57,104 nucleotides of DNA from Actinomadura kijaniata NBRC 14229 (GTDB lineage Bacteria; Actinomycetota; Actinomycetes; Streptosporangiales; Streptosporangiaceae). The notes under the pieces are model-generated. The model was not told the origin of the DNA. It was given only the letters and a program-made list of their open reading frames with translations, and did not search any database. The stretch is taken from positions 1-57,104 of the forward strand of contig NZ_BCQR01000063.1 of assembly GCF_001552175.1 (NCBI RefSeq), read 5' to 3'. Positions 41,043 through 50,057 of this stretch are shown here, one piece after another (the stretch's first letter is position 1; each line of letters begins with the position of its first letter). Made by a program: the position numbers and the translations under genes.

Positions 41043-42098
41043 ATGGACTTCACCTTCGACGAGGACCAGGAAAGCCTGAGGGAACTGGCGAGGGAGATCC
41101 TCGGCGGTTCCACGGAGGACGACCGTCGGTGGCGAGACCTGGCCCGGTCGGGACTCCTCGGTATCGCCCTTCCCGAGGAGCTGGGCGGATCGGGAGGGTC
41201 CTTCGTCGAATTCTGCCTGGTCGTGGAGGCCGTAGGCGCGTCCGGCGCACGGGCGCCGCTGATCGACGGCGTCCTTCTCGGGGCGGCCCCCGTCGCCGTC
41301 TTCGGCACGACCGAGCAGAGGTCCCGGTTGATCCCGCCCGTCTGTGAGGGAACGGCGCTGATCCCCGGAGCACTCGGCGAGGGGCGGGTGCGGGTGACGG
41401 ACGACGGCGGCTGGAGCCTCACCGGAACCCGGCCCTTCGTTCCCCTGGCCGACACCGCCGAGCGGGTCCTCGTCGCCGCTGACGATGCCGAGGGCCGAAC
41501 CGGACTGTTCCTTGTCGACCCGTTCGCCGACCGGGTGGAGCTTCAGCGGCAGGACACCTTCACGGGTCGGCCCGAGTTCCTCATGCGGTTCGATTCCGCG
41601 CCGGTCCCCCCGGAGGACGTGCTGCGCGTCCCGGGTGAGGGCGCCGAGGTACTCGACTGGCTGCTCCCGCGCGTCACGACGGCCTTGTGCGTGCATCAGC
41701 TCGGGTGCGGCCAGGCGGCGCTCGACCTGACCGCCGCGCACCTGCGCACCCGCGAGCAGTTCGGCCGCCCCCTCGGCGCGTTCCAGGCCGCCAGCCAGCG
41801 CATCGCCGACGCCTACATCGATGTGGAGGGGCAGCGGCTGACCGCGTGGCAGGCGGCATGGCGTCTGGCCGAGGGGATGGACGCCGCCGAGGCCGTGGCC
41901 ATCGCCGCCTGGTGGGCCTGTGACGCGGGCCCCCGGGTCCTGCACAGCGCCCAGCATCTGCACGGCGGGTTGAGCACGGACCTGGACTATCCGCTGCACC
42001 GCTTCGTCCTGGAGGGCAAGCGCAACGAACTGATCCTCGGTGGCGCCTCCGCCGCGCTGCTCGAACTCGGCGGCATCCTGGCCGGGAGCGCGTCATGA
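41043..42098 (+). CDS. Acyl-CoA dehydrogenase (FadE-like, short subunit 2)
   Basis: A 351-residue acyl-CoA dehydrogenase-fold protein, shorter than usual (380-400). MDFTFDEDQESLRELAREIL opens it; GIALPEELGGSGGSFVEF, VAGEG-like PGEGAEVLDWLL, REQFGRPLGAFQAASQRIAD and a C-terminal LHRFVLEGKRNELILGG follow. The middle beta domain lacks the YSEPEAG-type substrate loop. It pairs with the preceding gene, so an alpha2beta2 enzyme with one FAD per pair is the best model. Its stop overlaps the next start by four bases (ATGA). The ATG follows AGGAGAG. Confidence 0.9.
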   Translation: MDFTFDEDQESLRELAREILGGSTEDDRRWRDLARSGLLGIALPEELGGSGGSFVEFCLVVEAVGASGARAPLIDGVLLGAAPVAVFGTTEQRSRLIPPVCEGTALIPGALGEGRVRVTDDGGWSLTGTRPFVPLADTAERVLVAADDAEGRTGLFLVDPFADRVELQRQDTFTGRPEFLMRFDSAPVPPEDVLRVPGEGAEVLDWLLPRVTTALCVHQLGCGQAALDLTAAHLRTREQFGRPLGAFQAASQRIADAYIDVEGQRLTAWQAAWRLAEGMDAAEAVAIAAWWACDAGPRVLHSAQHLHGGLSTDLDYPLHRFVLEGKRNELILGGASAALLELGGILAGSAS

Positions 42099-44356
42099 GC
42101 GCCGGAGCGCCCCTGGCCGGGCTGCGTGTCGTGGAGATGTCCCGCACGCTCGCCGGAGCGTACGCGGGCAAGTTGTTCGCCGACTGCGGCGCCCGGGTGA
42201 CCCTGATCGAACCCGCCGGAGGTCATCCGCTCCGCAACGGCTCGAAGGCCCTGTTCTCCTTCCTGTCCTCCCACAAGCGCACCGCGGGGGAGGACAGCGC
42301 CGAGGAGCTGATCGGCCGGGCCGACATCCTGATCCGGGAGCTGGACGAACCGGGCGACGGCCCCACCGCACCGGTGACCGTCGAGATCTCCCCGTGGGGC
42401 CGCGGCGGCCCGTGGTCCGGGCGGGGAAGGCCGTGGACGGATTTCACCCTGCAGGCCGAGAGCGGATCCCTGCGGCTGCGCGGCCTGCCGGACTCCTACC
42501 CGCTGATGGCCGGAGGCCGCCCCGCCGAGTGGGTCGCGGGGGCGCTCGCGGCGAGCGGCGCGCTGGCCGCCGTCACCGGAGCCGGCACCGCTCGTCTCGA
42601 TGTGGCGCTCCTGGACGTGCACACCTACGTCACGAACCTGTTCGTCGACGCGGGCGCGGCGCTGCGGGAGGAGACGCGGGAACCGGCGGTCATGCGGCAC
42701 CGGCTCAGCCCCTCCGTGGAACCGGTGTCCGACGGCTGGGTGGGCTTCAACCTCGCGTCCGCGCAGAACCTGCAGGACTTCATGGTGCTGGTCGAACGGC
42801 CGGACCTGCTGGAAGACGAGGAGCTCTCCACCCACTACGGCCGCTACCGGCGCGCCGAGGAGTGGAACGAGATCGTGCGGAGCTGGACCCGGCGGCATTC
42901 CCTCCGGGACGTCCTCGAACGGACGGCGCTGTTCCGGATCCCGTCCTCACCGGTTCACAACGGGGCCACCGTCGTCCAGGACGAGCACATGGTCGAACGG
43001 GGTTTCTTCATCACCGGGGGCACGGGTACCCCCCGCCCCGACGTGCCCTTCCTGATCGACGGCAGGAGGCCCCGGCCCGACGAGGCGGCAGCCGCGTCAG
43101 AACCGGCGCGCCCACGGACGCGCACCGGCACCGGCAGGCCCCTGACCGGGCTGCGCGTACTGGACCTGGGCACATGGTGGGCGGGTTCGTTCGCCGCCAC
43201 CCTGCTCGGCTCCCTGGGCGCCGACGTGCTGAAGGTCGAGTCGACCCGGCGGGTGGACGGAGCCCGGCTCCTCCAGGGGGACCCACGGCGGGAGTCGTGG
43301 TGGGAACGGGGACCCTTCTTCCTGGGGGCCAACCACAACAAGCGCTCGATCACACTCGACCTCACCGATCCCGAGGGCTTGGAGCTGCTCGAACGCCTGA
43401 TCGCGGACGCCGACGTCCTGCTGGAGAACTTCGCCCCGCGCGTACTGGACGACCTCGGCCTCGGCTGGCCGAGAGTGCACGCCCTCAACCCCACGCTCGT
43501 CATGCTCCGGATGCCCGCGTTCGGGTTGACCGGCCCGCTGCGCGACAGGGTCGGCTACGCCCAGACCGTCGAGCAGTACGCGGGCCTGTGCTGGGTGACC
43601 GGCTACCCGGACGGCCCACCCACCAACCCCAACGGCCCCGCAGACCCCATGGGAGGCGCCAACGCGGTCTTCGCCCTGCTCGCGGCCTTGCGCAGGCGAG
43701 CGGAGACCGGGCAGGGCCTGCTCGTCGAGGCTCCCCTGGTCGAGGCGGCCCTGACCATGGCGGCCGAGCAGGTGCTCGAGGCCGGTGCCACCGGGTGTGT
43801 GATCGGCCGCGACGGCAACCGATCCCCCGGCGTGGCGCCCCAGGGCGCTTACCCCTGCTCGGGCACCGAGTGCTGGGTGGCGATCTCCGTGGTGACCGAC
43901 GAGCACTGGGCCGCCCTGCGGGACCTGGCCGATGTGCCGCGCTGGCGTGAGGATCCCGCGCTCGGAACGTATGCGGGCCGCAAAGCCCAGGAGGACGAAC
44001 TCGACCGAGAACTGGCCGAGTGGACCCGCGACCGGGATGCCGCGGAACTCGTCAGCGCGCTGCTGGCCCGCGGTGTACCGGCCGCGGAGCTCACCGATCC
44101 CCGGTTCGTCCACGAACATCCCCAGCTCGCCGCGCGCGGCCTCTTCGAGGAGATCGAGCACCCGGTGGCCGGGCGCGTCGCCCTCCCCGTCGTCCCCTAT
44201 CGCCACTCCGGCATCGACCGCTGGTCGGTCCTGCCGCCCCCCACTCTCGGCCAGCACAACCACGAGGTGCTGGAGGAGGAACTCGCGCTCCCACCCCGGC
44301 GGCTGCGGGAACTCGCCGCCCGCGGCGTCATCGGCACCCGCCCCGATCACCTGTGA
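42095..44356 (+). CDS. Double-length CaiB/BaiF (family III) CoA transferase
   Basis: A 753-residue protein of two CoA-transferase-III units (about 1-330 and 350-753). Unit 1 opens LAGLRVVEMSRTLAGAYAGK; unit 2 opens LTGLRVLDLGTWWAGSFAAT. The nucleophile is Asp 174 in unit 1 (LDVALLDV), but Glu 550 in unit 2 (LVEAPLVEA). It is a paralogue of the 730-residue protein at 33043, where both positions are Glu. The ATGA overlap with the acyl-CoA dehydrogenase suggests it activates the acid that this enzyme then oxidises. The chain closes with the same LGQHNHEVLEEEL motif as the paralogue (LGQHNTEILTGLL). Confidence 0.92.
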   Translation: MSAGAPLAGLRVVEMSRTLAGAYAGKLFADCGARVTLIEPAGGHPLRNGSKALFSFLSSHKRTAGEDSAEELIGRADILIRELDEPGDGPTAPVTVEISPWGRGGPWSGRGRPWTDFTLQAESGSLRLRGLPDSYPLMAGGRPAEWVAGALAASGALAAVTGAGTARLDVALLDVHTYVTNLFVDAGAALREETREPAVMRHRLSPSVEPVSDGWVGFNLASAQNLQDFMVLVERPDLLEDEELSTHYGRYRRAEEWNEIVRSWTRRHSLRDVLERTALFRIPSSPVHNGATVVQDEHMVERGFFITGGTGTPRPDVPFLIDGRRPRPDEAAAASEPARPRTRTGTGRPLTGLRVLDLGTWWAGSFAATLLGSLGADVLKVESTRRVDGARLLQGDPRRESWWERGPFFLGANHNKRSITLDLTDPEGLELLERLIADADVLLENFAPRVLDDLGLGWPRVHALNPTLVMLRMPAFGLTGPLRDRVGYAQTVEQYAGLCWVTGYPDGPPTNPNGPADPMGGANAVFALLAALRRRAETGQGLLVEAPLVEAALTMAAEQVLEAGATGCVIGRDGNRSPGVAPQGAYPCSGTECWVAISVVTDEHWAALRDLADVPRWREDPALGTYAGRKAQEDELDRELAEWTRDRDAAELVSALLARGVPAAELTDPRFVHEHPQLAARGLFEEIEHPVAGRVALPVVPYRHSGIDRWSVLPPPTLGQHNHEVLEEELALPPRRLRELAARGVIGTRPDHL

Positions 44357-44376
44357 CCCTCGAGGAGACCCGCGCC

Positions 44377-45282
44377 ATGAACTCCCTTCCCGCCCAGCCG
44401 TTGGCCGGCGGCTTCAGCTGGCCCGAATGCCCGCGCTGGCACGCGGGCCGGTTCCACTTCTCCGACATGTACAACCACCGCGTCGTCGCGCTCGACGCGG
44501 CGGGCCGACCCGAAACGGTCGCCGACCTGAGCGGGCGGGACGGGCTGGACGGCGCCGAGGTCGTGCCCGCGGGGACCGGTCACCTGCCTGACGGGCGCCT
44601 CCTCGTGGTCTCGATGTTCGAGAAGGTCGTGCTGGTCGTCACCGAAGGGGCGGACGGAAAGGCGGAGGTCTACGCCGACCTCCGGGATCTGGCCGCCGGC
44701 CCCGTCAACGACATGGTCGTCACCGCGTCCGGACGCGCCTACGTGACCCAGCTCGGATTCGACCTGTGGGCGCAGGAGCAACCGGCCCCCTCCCCCATCC
44801 TCATCGTGGAGCCCGGCGGTGCCGCCCGCGCCGCCACCGGCACCGAGCACCTGATGGGGGCCAACGGCATCGCGCTCACCGAGGACGGCAGGACGCTCGT
44901 CACCGCCGAGGCGTTCGCCAACCGCCTGACCGCCTTCGACGTCGGGACCGACGGCGAGCTGTCCGGCGGACGGGTCTTCGCCGACATCGGGGACCTGCCC
45001 GACGGGATGTGCCTCGACGCGGAGGGCGCGGCATGGACGGCCCTGCCGGTGACCGGCCGCGCGATCCGCGTGGCCGACGGCGGACAGGTCCTCGCCGAGG
45101 TGACGGTCCCCCGGTCCGAGGCCGGATCGAGCACCGCGTGCGTCCTCGGCGGAGACGACCGCCGCACCCTCTTCCTGGCCTGCGGCGTCGAGGTCTTCGA
45201 CTTCCAGCGGTCGCGGGACGGCGCGCAGGGCTCGATCTGGCAGGCCCGTGTCGAGGTGCCGGGCGGCGGGACCCGGCCCTGA
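44377..45282 (+). CDS. SMP-30/gluconolactonase/LRE-type beta-propeller
   Basis: A 301-residue six-bladed propeller of the SMP-30/gluconolactonase family, which opens lactones using a divalent metal. Metal-binding candidates are Glu in GFSWPECPRW, Asn/Asp in GPVNDMVVTA, Asn in GANGIALTEDG and Asp in PDGMCLDAEG. No signal peptide, so cytoplasmic. ATG 44377 follows CGAGGAGA. Lying between two CoA-transferase genes, it could hydrolyse a lactone made by the LLM or P450 oxygenase before CoA activation; this is inference. Confidence 0.88.
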   Translation: MNSLPAQPLAGGFSWPECPRWHAGRFHFSDMYNHRVVALDAAGRPETVADLSGRDGLDGAEVVPAGTGHLPDGRLLVVSMFEKVVLVVTEGADGKAEVYADLRDLAAGPVNDMVVTASGRAYVTQLGFDLWAQEQPAPSPILIVEPGGAARAATGTEHLMGANGIALTEDGRTLVTAEAFANRLTAFDVGTDGELSGGRVFADIGDLPDGMCLDAEGAAWTALPVTGRAIRVADGGQVLAEVTVPRSEAGSSTACVLGGDDRRTLFLACGVEVFDFQRSRDGAQGSIWQARVEVPGGGTRP

Positions 45283-45313
45283 GACCGGCCATGACACCCG
45301 GAGGAGGGCGACG

Positions 45314-46468
45314 ATGAACAGTCCGCTGGACGGCGTACGCGTCGTGGAGCTGGCCGGGCAGGGTCCCGTCCCGTTCGCCGGCATGATGCTGGCGGACCTG
45401 GGGGCCGACGTGATCCAGGTAGTCCGGCCCGACGCGACCGGACCGACCGATCACCGCACCGACGTTCTCGGTCGAGGGCGCAGGTCCGTCGCCCTCGACC
45501 TGAAGGATCCGCGTGCCGGTGACGCGGTGCTCGCGCTGCTCGACCGGTCCAGCGTGCTCATCGAGGGCTTCCGCCCCGGAGTGGCCGAACGGCTGGGGCT
45601 CGGGCCGGAGACATGCCTGGCCAGGAACCCCGCCCTGGTGTACGGGCGCGTCACCGGCTGGGGCCGCGAAGGCCCGTACGCGCAGACCGCCGGGCATGAC
45701 CTGAACTACCTGGCGCTGACCGGCGCCCTGCACGCAATCGGCACGCGGGGCGGGCCTCCCGTCCCGCCGTTGAACCTGGTCGCCGACTACGGCGGAGGCG
45801 GGATGCTGCTGGCGTTCGGAGTCGTCAGCGCGCTGCTCGGCGTCGAGCGGACGGGCGAGGGCCAGGTCGTGGACGCCGCGATGGTCGACGGCGTGGCCGC
45901 CATGATGGCCATGTTCTACCCGCTGGTCGCGACAGGCGGGTGGGCGCAGGAACGCGGCACCAACCTCCTCGACTCGGGCGCGCACTTCTACGCCGTCTAC
46001 GAGACCTCCGACGGGCGCTACGTGTCGGTCGCCGCGATCGAGCCCCGCTTCTACGGCGCGCTCCTCGACGGCCTCGGACTCGACCCCGCCGGTCTCCCGG
46101 ACCAGATGGACGCGTCCTGCTGGCCCTCGATGAAAAGACGGTTCGCCGAGATCTTCCGCACCCGGACCCGCGACGAGTGGCGCGGCGTCCTGGAGCATTC
46201 CGACACCTGCTTCGCCCCGGTGCTCGCCCCGCTGGAGGCACTCGCCCATCCCCACCACCTGGCCCGCCGGACCTTCCAGAACGTCAACGGCGTTCCCCAC
46301 CCCGCGCCCGCGCCGAGATTCGGCGACGCGGGGCCCCGGCCCGTCCCGCCGCCCGCTCCCCGCCCCGGCGAGCACACGGCGGAGGTGCTGGCCGAGGCCG
46401 GCCTGTCTCCAGCGGAGATCCAGGCTCTGACCACCCCCCAGGGAGCCCACCATGCTCGACTTCACTGA
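45314..46468 (+). CDS. CaiB/BaiF family protein, alpha-methylacyl-CoA racemase type
   Basis: A 384-residue single-unit family III protein closest to alpha-methylacyl-CoA racemases. The racemase base residues are present: His 128 (TAGHDLNYLALTGALHAIG) and Asp 158 (NLVADYGGGGM), matching H126 and D156 of the M. tuberculosis enzyme MCR. VVDAAMVDG and GAHFYAVYETSDGRYVSVAAIE also fit. It would epimerise a 2-methyl-branched acyl-CoA so that the stereospecific dehydrogenase can act, which implies a methyl-branched substrate. ATG 45314 follows GGAGGAG. Its stop lies inside the next gene (17-base overlap). Confidence 0.9.
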   Translation: MNSPLDGVRVVELAGQGPVPFAGMMLADLGADVIQVVRPDATGPTDHRTDVLGRGRRSVALDLKDPRAGDAVLALLDRSSVLIEGFRPGVAERLGLGPETCLARNPALVYGRVTGWGREGPYAQTAGHDLNYLALTGALHAIGTRGGPPVPPLNLVADYGGGGMLLAFGVVSALLGVERTGEGQVVDAAMVDGVAAMMAMFYPLVATGGWAQERGTNLLDSGAHFYAVYETSDGRYVSVAAIEPRFYGALLDGLGLDPAGLPDQMDASCWPSMKRRFAEIFRTRTRDEWRGVLEHSDTCFAPVLAPLEALAHPHHLARRTFQNVNGVPHPAPAPRFGDAGPRPVPPPAPRPGEHTAEVLAEAGLSPAEIQALTTPQGAHHARLH

Positions 46469-47333
46469 CCGCGTCGTCATCGTGACCGGCGCCGGGCGCG
46501 GCATCGGCCGGGCCTACGCACGGCTGCTGGCCGACCGCGGCGCCGCCGTCGTGGTCAACGATCTCGGCGGTGACACCGACGGCCGCCACGCCTCCGGCGG
46601 TCCCGCCGCCTCCGTCGTGGCCGAGATCGAGGCGGCCGGGGGCACGGCCGTGGCGAGCGCCGACTCGGTCGCCGACCCCGAGGGCGCCGCGGCCATCGTC
46701 GCGACCGCCGTGGCGCGGTTCGGCCGCGTCGACGCCGTCATCAACAACGCGGGGATCTACCGGCTCGGCCGGTTCGAGGAGCTGGCTCTCGAGGTGTTCC
46801 AGGACTTCATCGACGTCCACTACACCGGCAGCCTGCTGGTCTCCCGTGCGGCCTGGCCCCACCTGACCGCCTCCGGGCACGGACGGATCGTCAACACCGT
46901 CTCCGCCGCCATGACCGGCCAGCCGGACATGGCGCACTACGGTGCGGCCAAAGGCGCGATCTACGGGCTGACCCGCAACCTCGCCATCGCGGGCGCGCCC
47001 CACGGCGTCAAGGTCAACGCCGTCGCGCCCGGCGCCGGGACCCGGATGCTGCGGCTGGCGGCCCCCGCCCTGCCGCCCGGCACCGTCGAGTTCATGGACG
47101 AGCACATGCCTCCGGAGATGGTCGCGCCGGTGGGCGCCTACCTGGCCCATGCCGACTGCGCGGTCACCGGAGAGGTCTTCAACGCCGCGGGCGGCCACGT
47201 CTCCCGCATGGTCGTGGTCAACACCCCCGGGATCCAGGACCCGAAGCTGACCCCGGAGACCGTCGCCGAGCGCATCGGCGAGATCACCGCACTCGACGAC
47301 GCCCAGCCCGCCGAGCTGCCCCTCCCCGCCTGA
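46452..47333 (+). CDS. SDR, MFE-2-like 3-hydroxyacyl-CoA dehydrogenase type
   Basis: A 293-residue SDR. VIVTGAGRGIGRAYARLLAD is the cofactor site and VVVNDLGGDTDG is the distinctive NAD-binding loop of peroxisomal multifunctional-enzyme-type (3R)-hydroxyacyl-CoA dehydrogenases. Active-site Ser lies in NTVSAAMTG and YxxxK in HYGAAKGAIYG. It lacks the hydratase and SCP domains of MFE-2; a MaoC-like protein two genes downstream could supply the hydratase. The ATG at 46452 overlaps the racemase-type gene by 17 bases. Expected reaction is oxidation of a beta-hydroxyacyl-CoA. Confidence 0.92.
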   Translation: MLDFTDRVVIVTGAGRGIGRAYARLLADRGAAVVVNDLGGDTDGRHASGGPAASVVAEIEAAGGTAVASADSVADPEGAAAIVATAVARFGRVDAVINNAGIYRLGRFEELALEVFQDFIDVHYTGSLLVSRAAWPHLTASGHGRIVNTVSAAMTGQPDMAHYGAAKGAIYGLTRNLAIAGAPHGVKVNAVAPGAGTRMLRLAAPALPPGTVEFMDEHMPPEMVAPVGAYLAHADCAVTGEVFNAAGGHVSRMVVVNTPGIQDPKLTPETVAERIGEITALDDAQPAELPLPA

Positions 47334-47375
47334 TCCGGACCCGGCCCGGTCCCCGCCCCGACCTCAGGAGTTCCG

Positions 47376-48584
47376 ATGACAGCCGACTTCCCCTTCGGGC
47401 CGGTCACCCCGGCGGAAGGCCAAGCGATCATGCGTGCCGTTCGCGCCGACCGGCCGATGACGAAGGTCTCGTTCGCCTACGGCGGCGACGCCTGGGTGGT
47501 CCACCGGCACGACGCGTGCCGGAGGTTGCTCGAGGACCGGCGGTTCGTCCGCAAGCCGTTCGCCGACGGACGCCCCGTCCCCTACCCCTTCGAGTTCCCC
47601 GAGTTCCTCACCAAGACCCTGCAGTTCATGGACCCGCCCGACCACACGCGCCTGCGCCGGCTCGTCACCAAGGCGTTCACCATGCGCAGAGTCGAACGGC
47701 TGAGGCCGTCCACGCAGGCGCTCGCCGACCGGCTCGTCGACGCGATGGTGGCCGACGGCGCCAGGACCGCCGATCTCGTGGGGTCCTACGCGCTGCCGCT
47801 GCCCATCCAGGTCATCGGGGACCTGCTGGGCGTGCCCTCGGAAGGACGAGCGAACTTCGTCCAGTGGAGCCACGCCCTGCTGTCCACCTCCGGAATGGAG
47901 ATGGACGAGGTCGTCGGGCACACGACGGCCCTGTACGGGTACCTGGCGGAGCTCATGGCCGCCAGACGCGCCGAGCCGCGGGACGATCTGCTCAGCGCGC
48001 TGGCGGCCGCCCGCGACGCCGACGACCGGCTCACCGACGCCGAGATCGTGGAGATCGCCATGCTGCTGGTGCTCGGCGGCTTCGACAACACGGCCAACTT
48101 CATGGAGCAGGGCGTGCTGGCGCTGCTGCTGAACCCCGACCAGCGCGCCGTCCTGGCCGAGGACGTCGACGGCCGGATCACGCGCGCGGTCGAGGAGCTG
48201 CTCCGCCACGCCGGCATGGTGATCGACCAGCCCGTCACCGGGGCGGCGGGCCTAGTCCCGTTCGTCGCCGACGAGGACGTCGAACTCGCCGACGTGCTCA
48301 TCCGCAGGGGCGAGGCCGTGATGGTCGATGTGAGCACGGCCAACCACGACGAACAAGCCTTCGACACCCCCGACCGGTTCGACGTGCGACGCCCGCGCAA
48401 CCAGCACCTCACCTTCAGCCACGGGCTGCACCGATGCCTGGGCGCCTCCTTGGCGCAGATGGAGCTGCAGGTCGGCATCGGCACCCTCTTCAAGCGGCTG
48501 CCGGGTCTGGCCCTCGCCGGTGACCCCGTCTACCTGGAAGGCGTTCTCACCGGCGGAATGACCGAATTCCCCGTCACATGGTGA
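47376..48584 (+). CDS. Cytochrome P450
   Basis: A 402-residue soluble bacterial P450. The heme-binding Cys is C354 in FSHGLHRCLGASLAQMEL; the second residue of the usual FGxGxHxC motif is Ser. The I-helix oxygen-activation site is LGGFDNTA (234-240), with Asn where many have Thr. The ExxR pair is E274/R277. PDHTRLRRLVTKAF is the C-helix motif. No ferredoxin or reductase gene is in the window, so redox partners must be encoded elsewhere. It likely hydroxylates the growth substrate early in the pathway. The start follows CAGGAG. Confidence 0.95.
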   Translation: MTADFPFGPVTPAEGQAIMRAVRADRPMTKVSFAYGGDAWVVHRHDACRRLLEDRRFVRKPFADGRPVPYPFEFPEFLTKTLQFMDPPDHTRLRRLVTKAFTMRRVERLRPSTQALADRLVDAMVADGARTADLVGSYALPLPIQVIGDLLGVPSEGRANFVQWSHALLSTSGMEMDEVVGHTTALYGYLAELMAARRAEPRDDLLSALAAARDADDRLTDAEIVEIAMLLVLGGFDNTANFMEQGVLALLLNPDQRAVLAEDVDGRITRAVEELLRHAGMVIDQPVTGAAGLVPFVADEDVELADVLIRRGEAVMVDVSTANHDEQAFDTPDRFDVRRPRNQHLTFSHGLHRCLGASLAQMELQVGIGTLFKRLPGLALAGDPVYLEGVLTGGMTEFPVTW

Positions 48585-48606
48585 CCTCCAAGGAGGACGA
48601 GCAGGC

Positions 48607-49719
48607 ATGATTCGCACCCTCGGTGAGTTCGAGGCCGCCTACCGAAAGGGTCTCGGCGTTCCCTTGCCCCCTCGGCCCTGGCGCACGGTCTCCGAAGAAT
48701 GGCTCCAGCGGTTCGGCGACGGCGTGGGCGACCACAACCCGCTTTTCCGCGATCCCGGCTACGCCGAGCAGGCCCGCTACGGGACGCTGGTGGCCTCCCC
48801 GGCCTTCCTGTTCTCCATCGAGTTCGGGGCCAACGCCGCGATATGGGGCCACATCCCCGAGGAAGAGGTGGCCACCAAGGATCTCACCCTGCTCTACCTC
48901 GGGTCCGAGATCGAGTGGCACCGCCCGATCTGGCTCGGGGACCGGGTGCGGGGCGTCGAAACGCCCGTGGAGATCAGACGCACGTCGATGCCGCAGCTCG
49001 GAGAGGCGTGCGTCTGCGTCGGGCGCACCGAGTACTGGAACTCGCGCCAGGAACTGATCGCCACCATGCGGACCAACATGCTGCGCTTCCCCAACCCGGG
49101 GCGAGGCGTCGAGTCGGCCCCGGTCACCGGAGCGGAGCGCAGGATCGCGCCCGACCCGCTCGTCTGGGAACGCCGAAGGCGCGGCGGAGCACCGCTCTTC
49201 TGGGAGGACGTCAAGGAGGGCGAGCCGGTCCCGGACCTGCCGAAGGGCACCTACACCACCACCGAGCTGTATCTGTTCGCGCACGCCGTCCTGAGCACCC
49301 GGCGTTCCCGCCACGTCGACGAGGGCACCATCGACATGGGCGCCGGCGGCCGGGCCGACCCGGAGTACGCCCGCAGCAACCGCGCGCAGGCCGCCAGCTT
49401 CGACTACGGGCCGCAGCGGATCTGCTGGCTGATCCAGGCGGTGACCGACTGGATGGGCGACCATGGCACGCTGCTCCGGCTGGACTCCCGGTTGCGCCGG
49501 CCCAACCTCGTCGGCGACACCAACACCGTGCGGGGCTCGGTCGCGCGTGTGCACCGGGACGGCGACGACCTGCTGGCCGAGATCGACGTCGAGAACGTCA
49601 ACCAGGCGGGCACGGTCACGGCGAACGGGCGGGCCACGGTCCGGCTCCCCGCCCAGGGCACCGATCTCGCCCCTCCCTTCCCCCGGACGGGTGAACACCG
49701 TCCCGGCATGTACGGCTGA
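48607..49719 (+). CDS. MaoC-like double hot-dog protein (FAS1-like dehydratase N-domain type)
   Basis: A 370-residue protein with two hot-dog folds. The first half contains GDGVGDHNPLFRDPGYAEQA, similar to the hydratase-2 motif GDxNPLH, but the catalytic His position is Phe. The second half starts near EDVKEGEPVPDLPKGTYTTT and has no D-x-N-P-x-H motif. So neither half shows the classical dyad, as in some MaoC_dehydrat_N proteins that act in heteromers. It is expected to hydrate or bind an enoyl-CoA. ATG 48607 follows AAGGAGG; it lies 22 bases after the P450 gene. Confidence 0.85.
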   Translation: MIRTLGEFEAAYRKGLGVPLPPRPWRTVSEEWLQRFGDGVGDHNPLFRDPGYAEQARYGTLVASPAFLFSIEFGANAAIWGHIPEEEVATKDLTLLYLGSEIEWHRPIWLGDRVRGVETPVEIRRTSMPQLGEACVCVGRTEYWNSRQELIATMRTNMLRFPNPGRGVESAPVTGAERRIAPDPLVWERRRRGGAPLFWEDVKEGEPVPDLPKGTYTTTELYLFAHAVLSTRRSRHVDEGTIDMGAGGRADPEYARSNRAQAASFDYGPQRICWLIQAVTDWMGDHGTLLRLDSRLRRPNLVGDTNTVRGSVARVHRDGDDLLAEIDVENVNQAGTVTANGRATVRLPAQGTDLAPPFPRTGEHRPGMYG

Positions 49720-49752
49720 CCGCACACCACGAAGGAACTCGGAGGACCACAG

Positions 49753-50052
49753 ATGCGACTTCGTCCGGGATCACGGCTGCGCGCCGCCGCGTCCACGGCT
49801 GAGATCATCGTTGTCCGGGCGCCGGACGACGAGGTCGACCTGCGCTGCGGAGGCGCCCCCATGCTCGACCACGACGAGCCCGCGCCGACGGCGATCGCCG
49901 AAGGCGGGGACGACCTGCTCATCGGCAAGCGCTACAGCGACGCCTCGGGGTCCCTGGAAGTACTGGTGACCAAGGGCGGCCGCGGCGCGCTGACCGTCGG
50001 CGACGAACCGCTGGCCATCAAGGCCGCCAAGGCACTCCCCTCCTCGGACTAG
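49753..50052 (+). CDS. Small conserved-looking protein of unknown function (99 aa)
   Basis: A 99-residue protein with a clear GGAGG ribosome-binding site and tight spacing (33 bases after the MaoC-like gene, five bases before the ligase gene). Sequence: STAEIIVVRAPDDEVDLRCG, GGAPML, then GGDDLLIGKRYSDASGSLEV and LVTKGGRGALTVGDEPLAIK. It is predicted to be mainly beta strands, with one Cys and no signal peptide or membrane segment. I do not recognise the family with certainty; similar small proteins occur beside acyl-CoA genes in actinobacteria as I recall. It may be an accessory or carrier-like subunit. Confidence 0.75.
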   Translation: MRLRPGSRLRAAASTAEIIVVRAPDDEVDLRCGGAPMLDHDEPAPTAIAEGGDDLLIGKRYSDASGSLEVLVTKGGRGALTVGDEPLAIKAAKALPSSD

Positions 50053-50057
50053 CGCCC

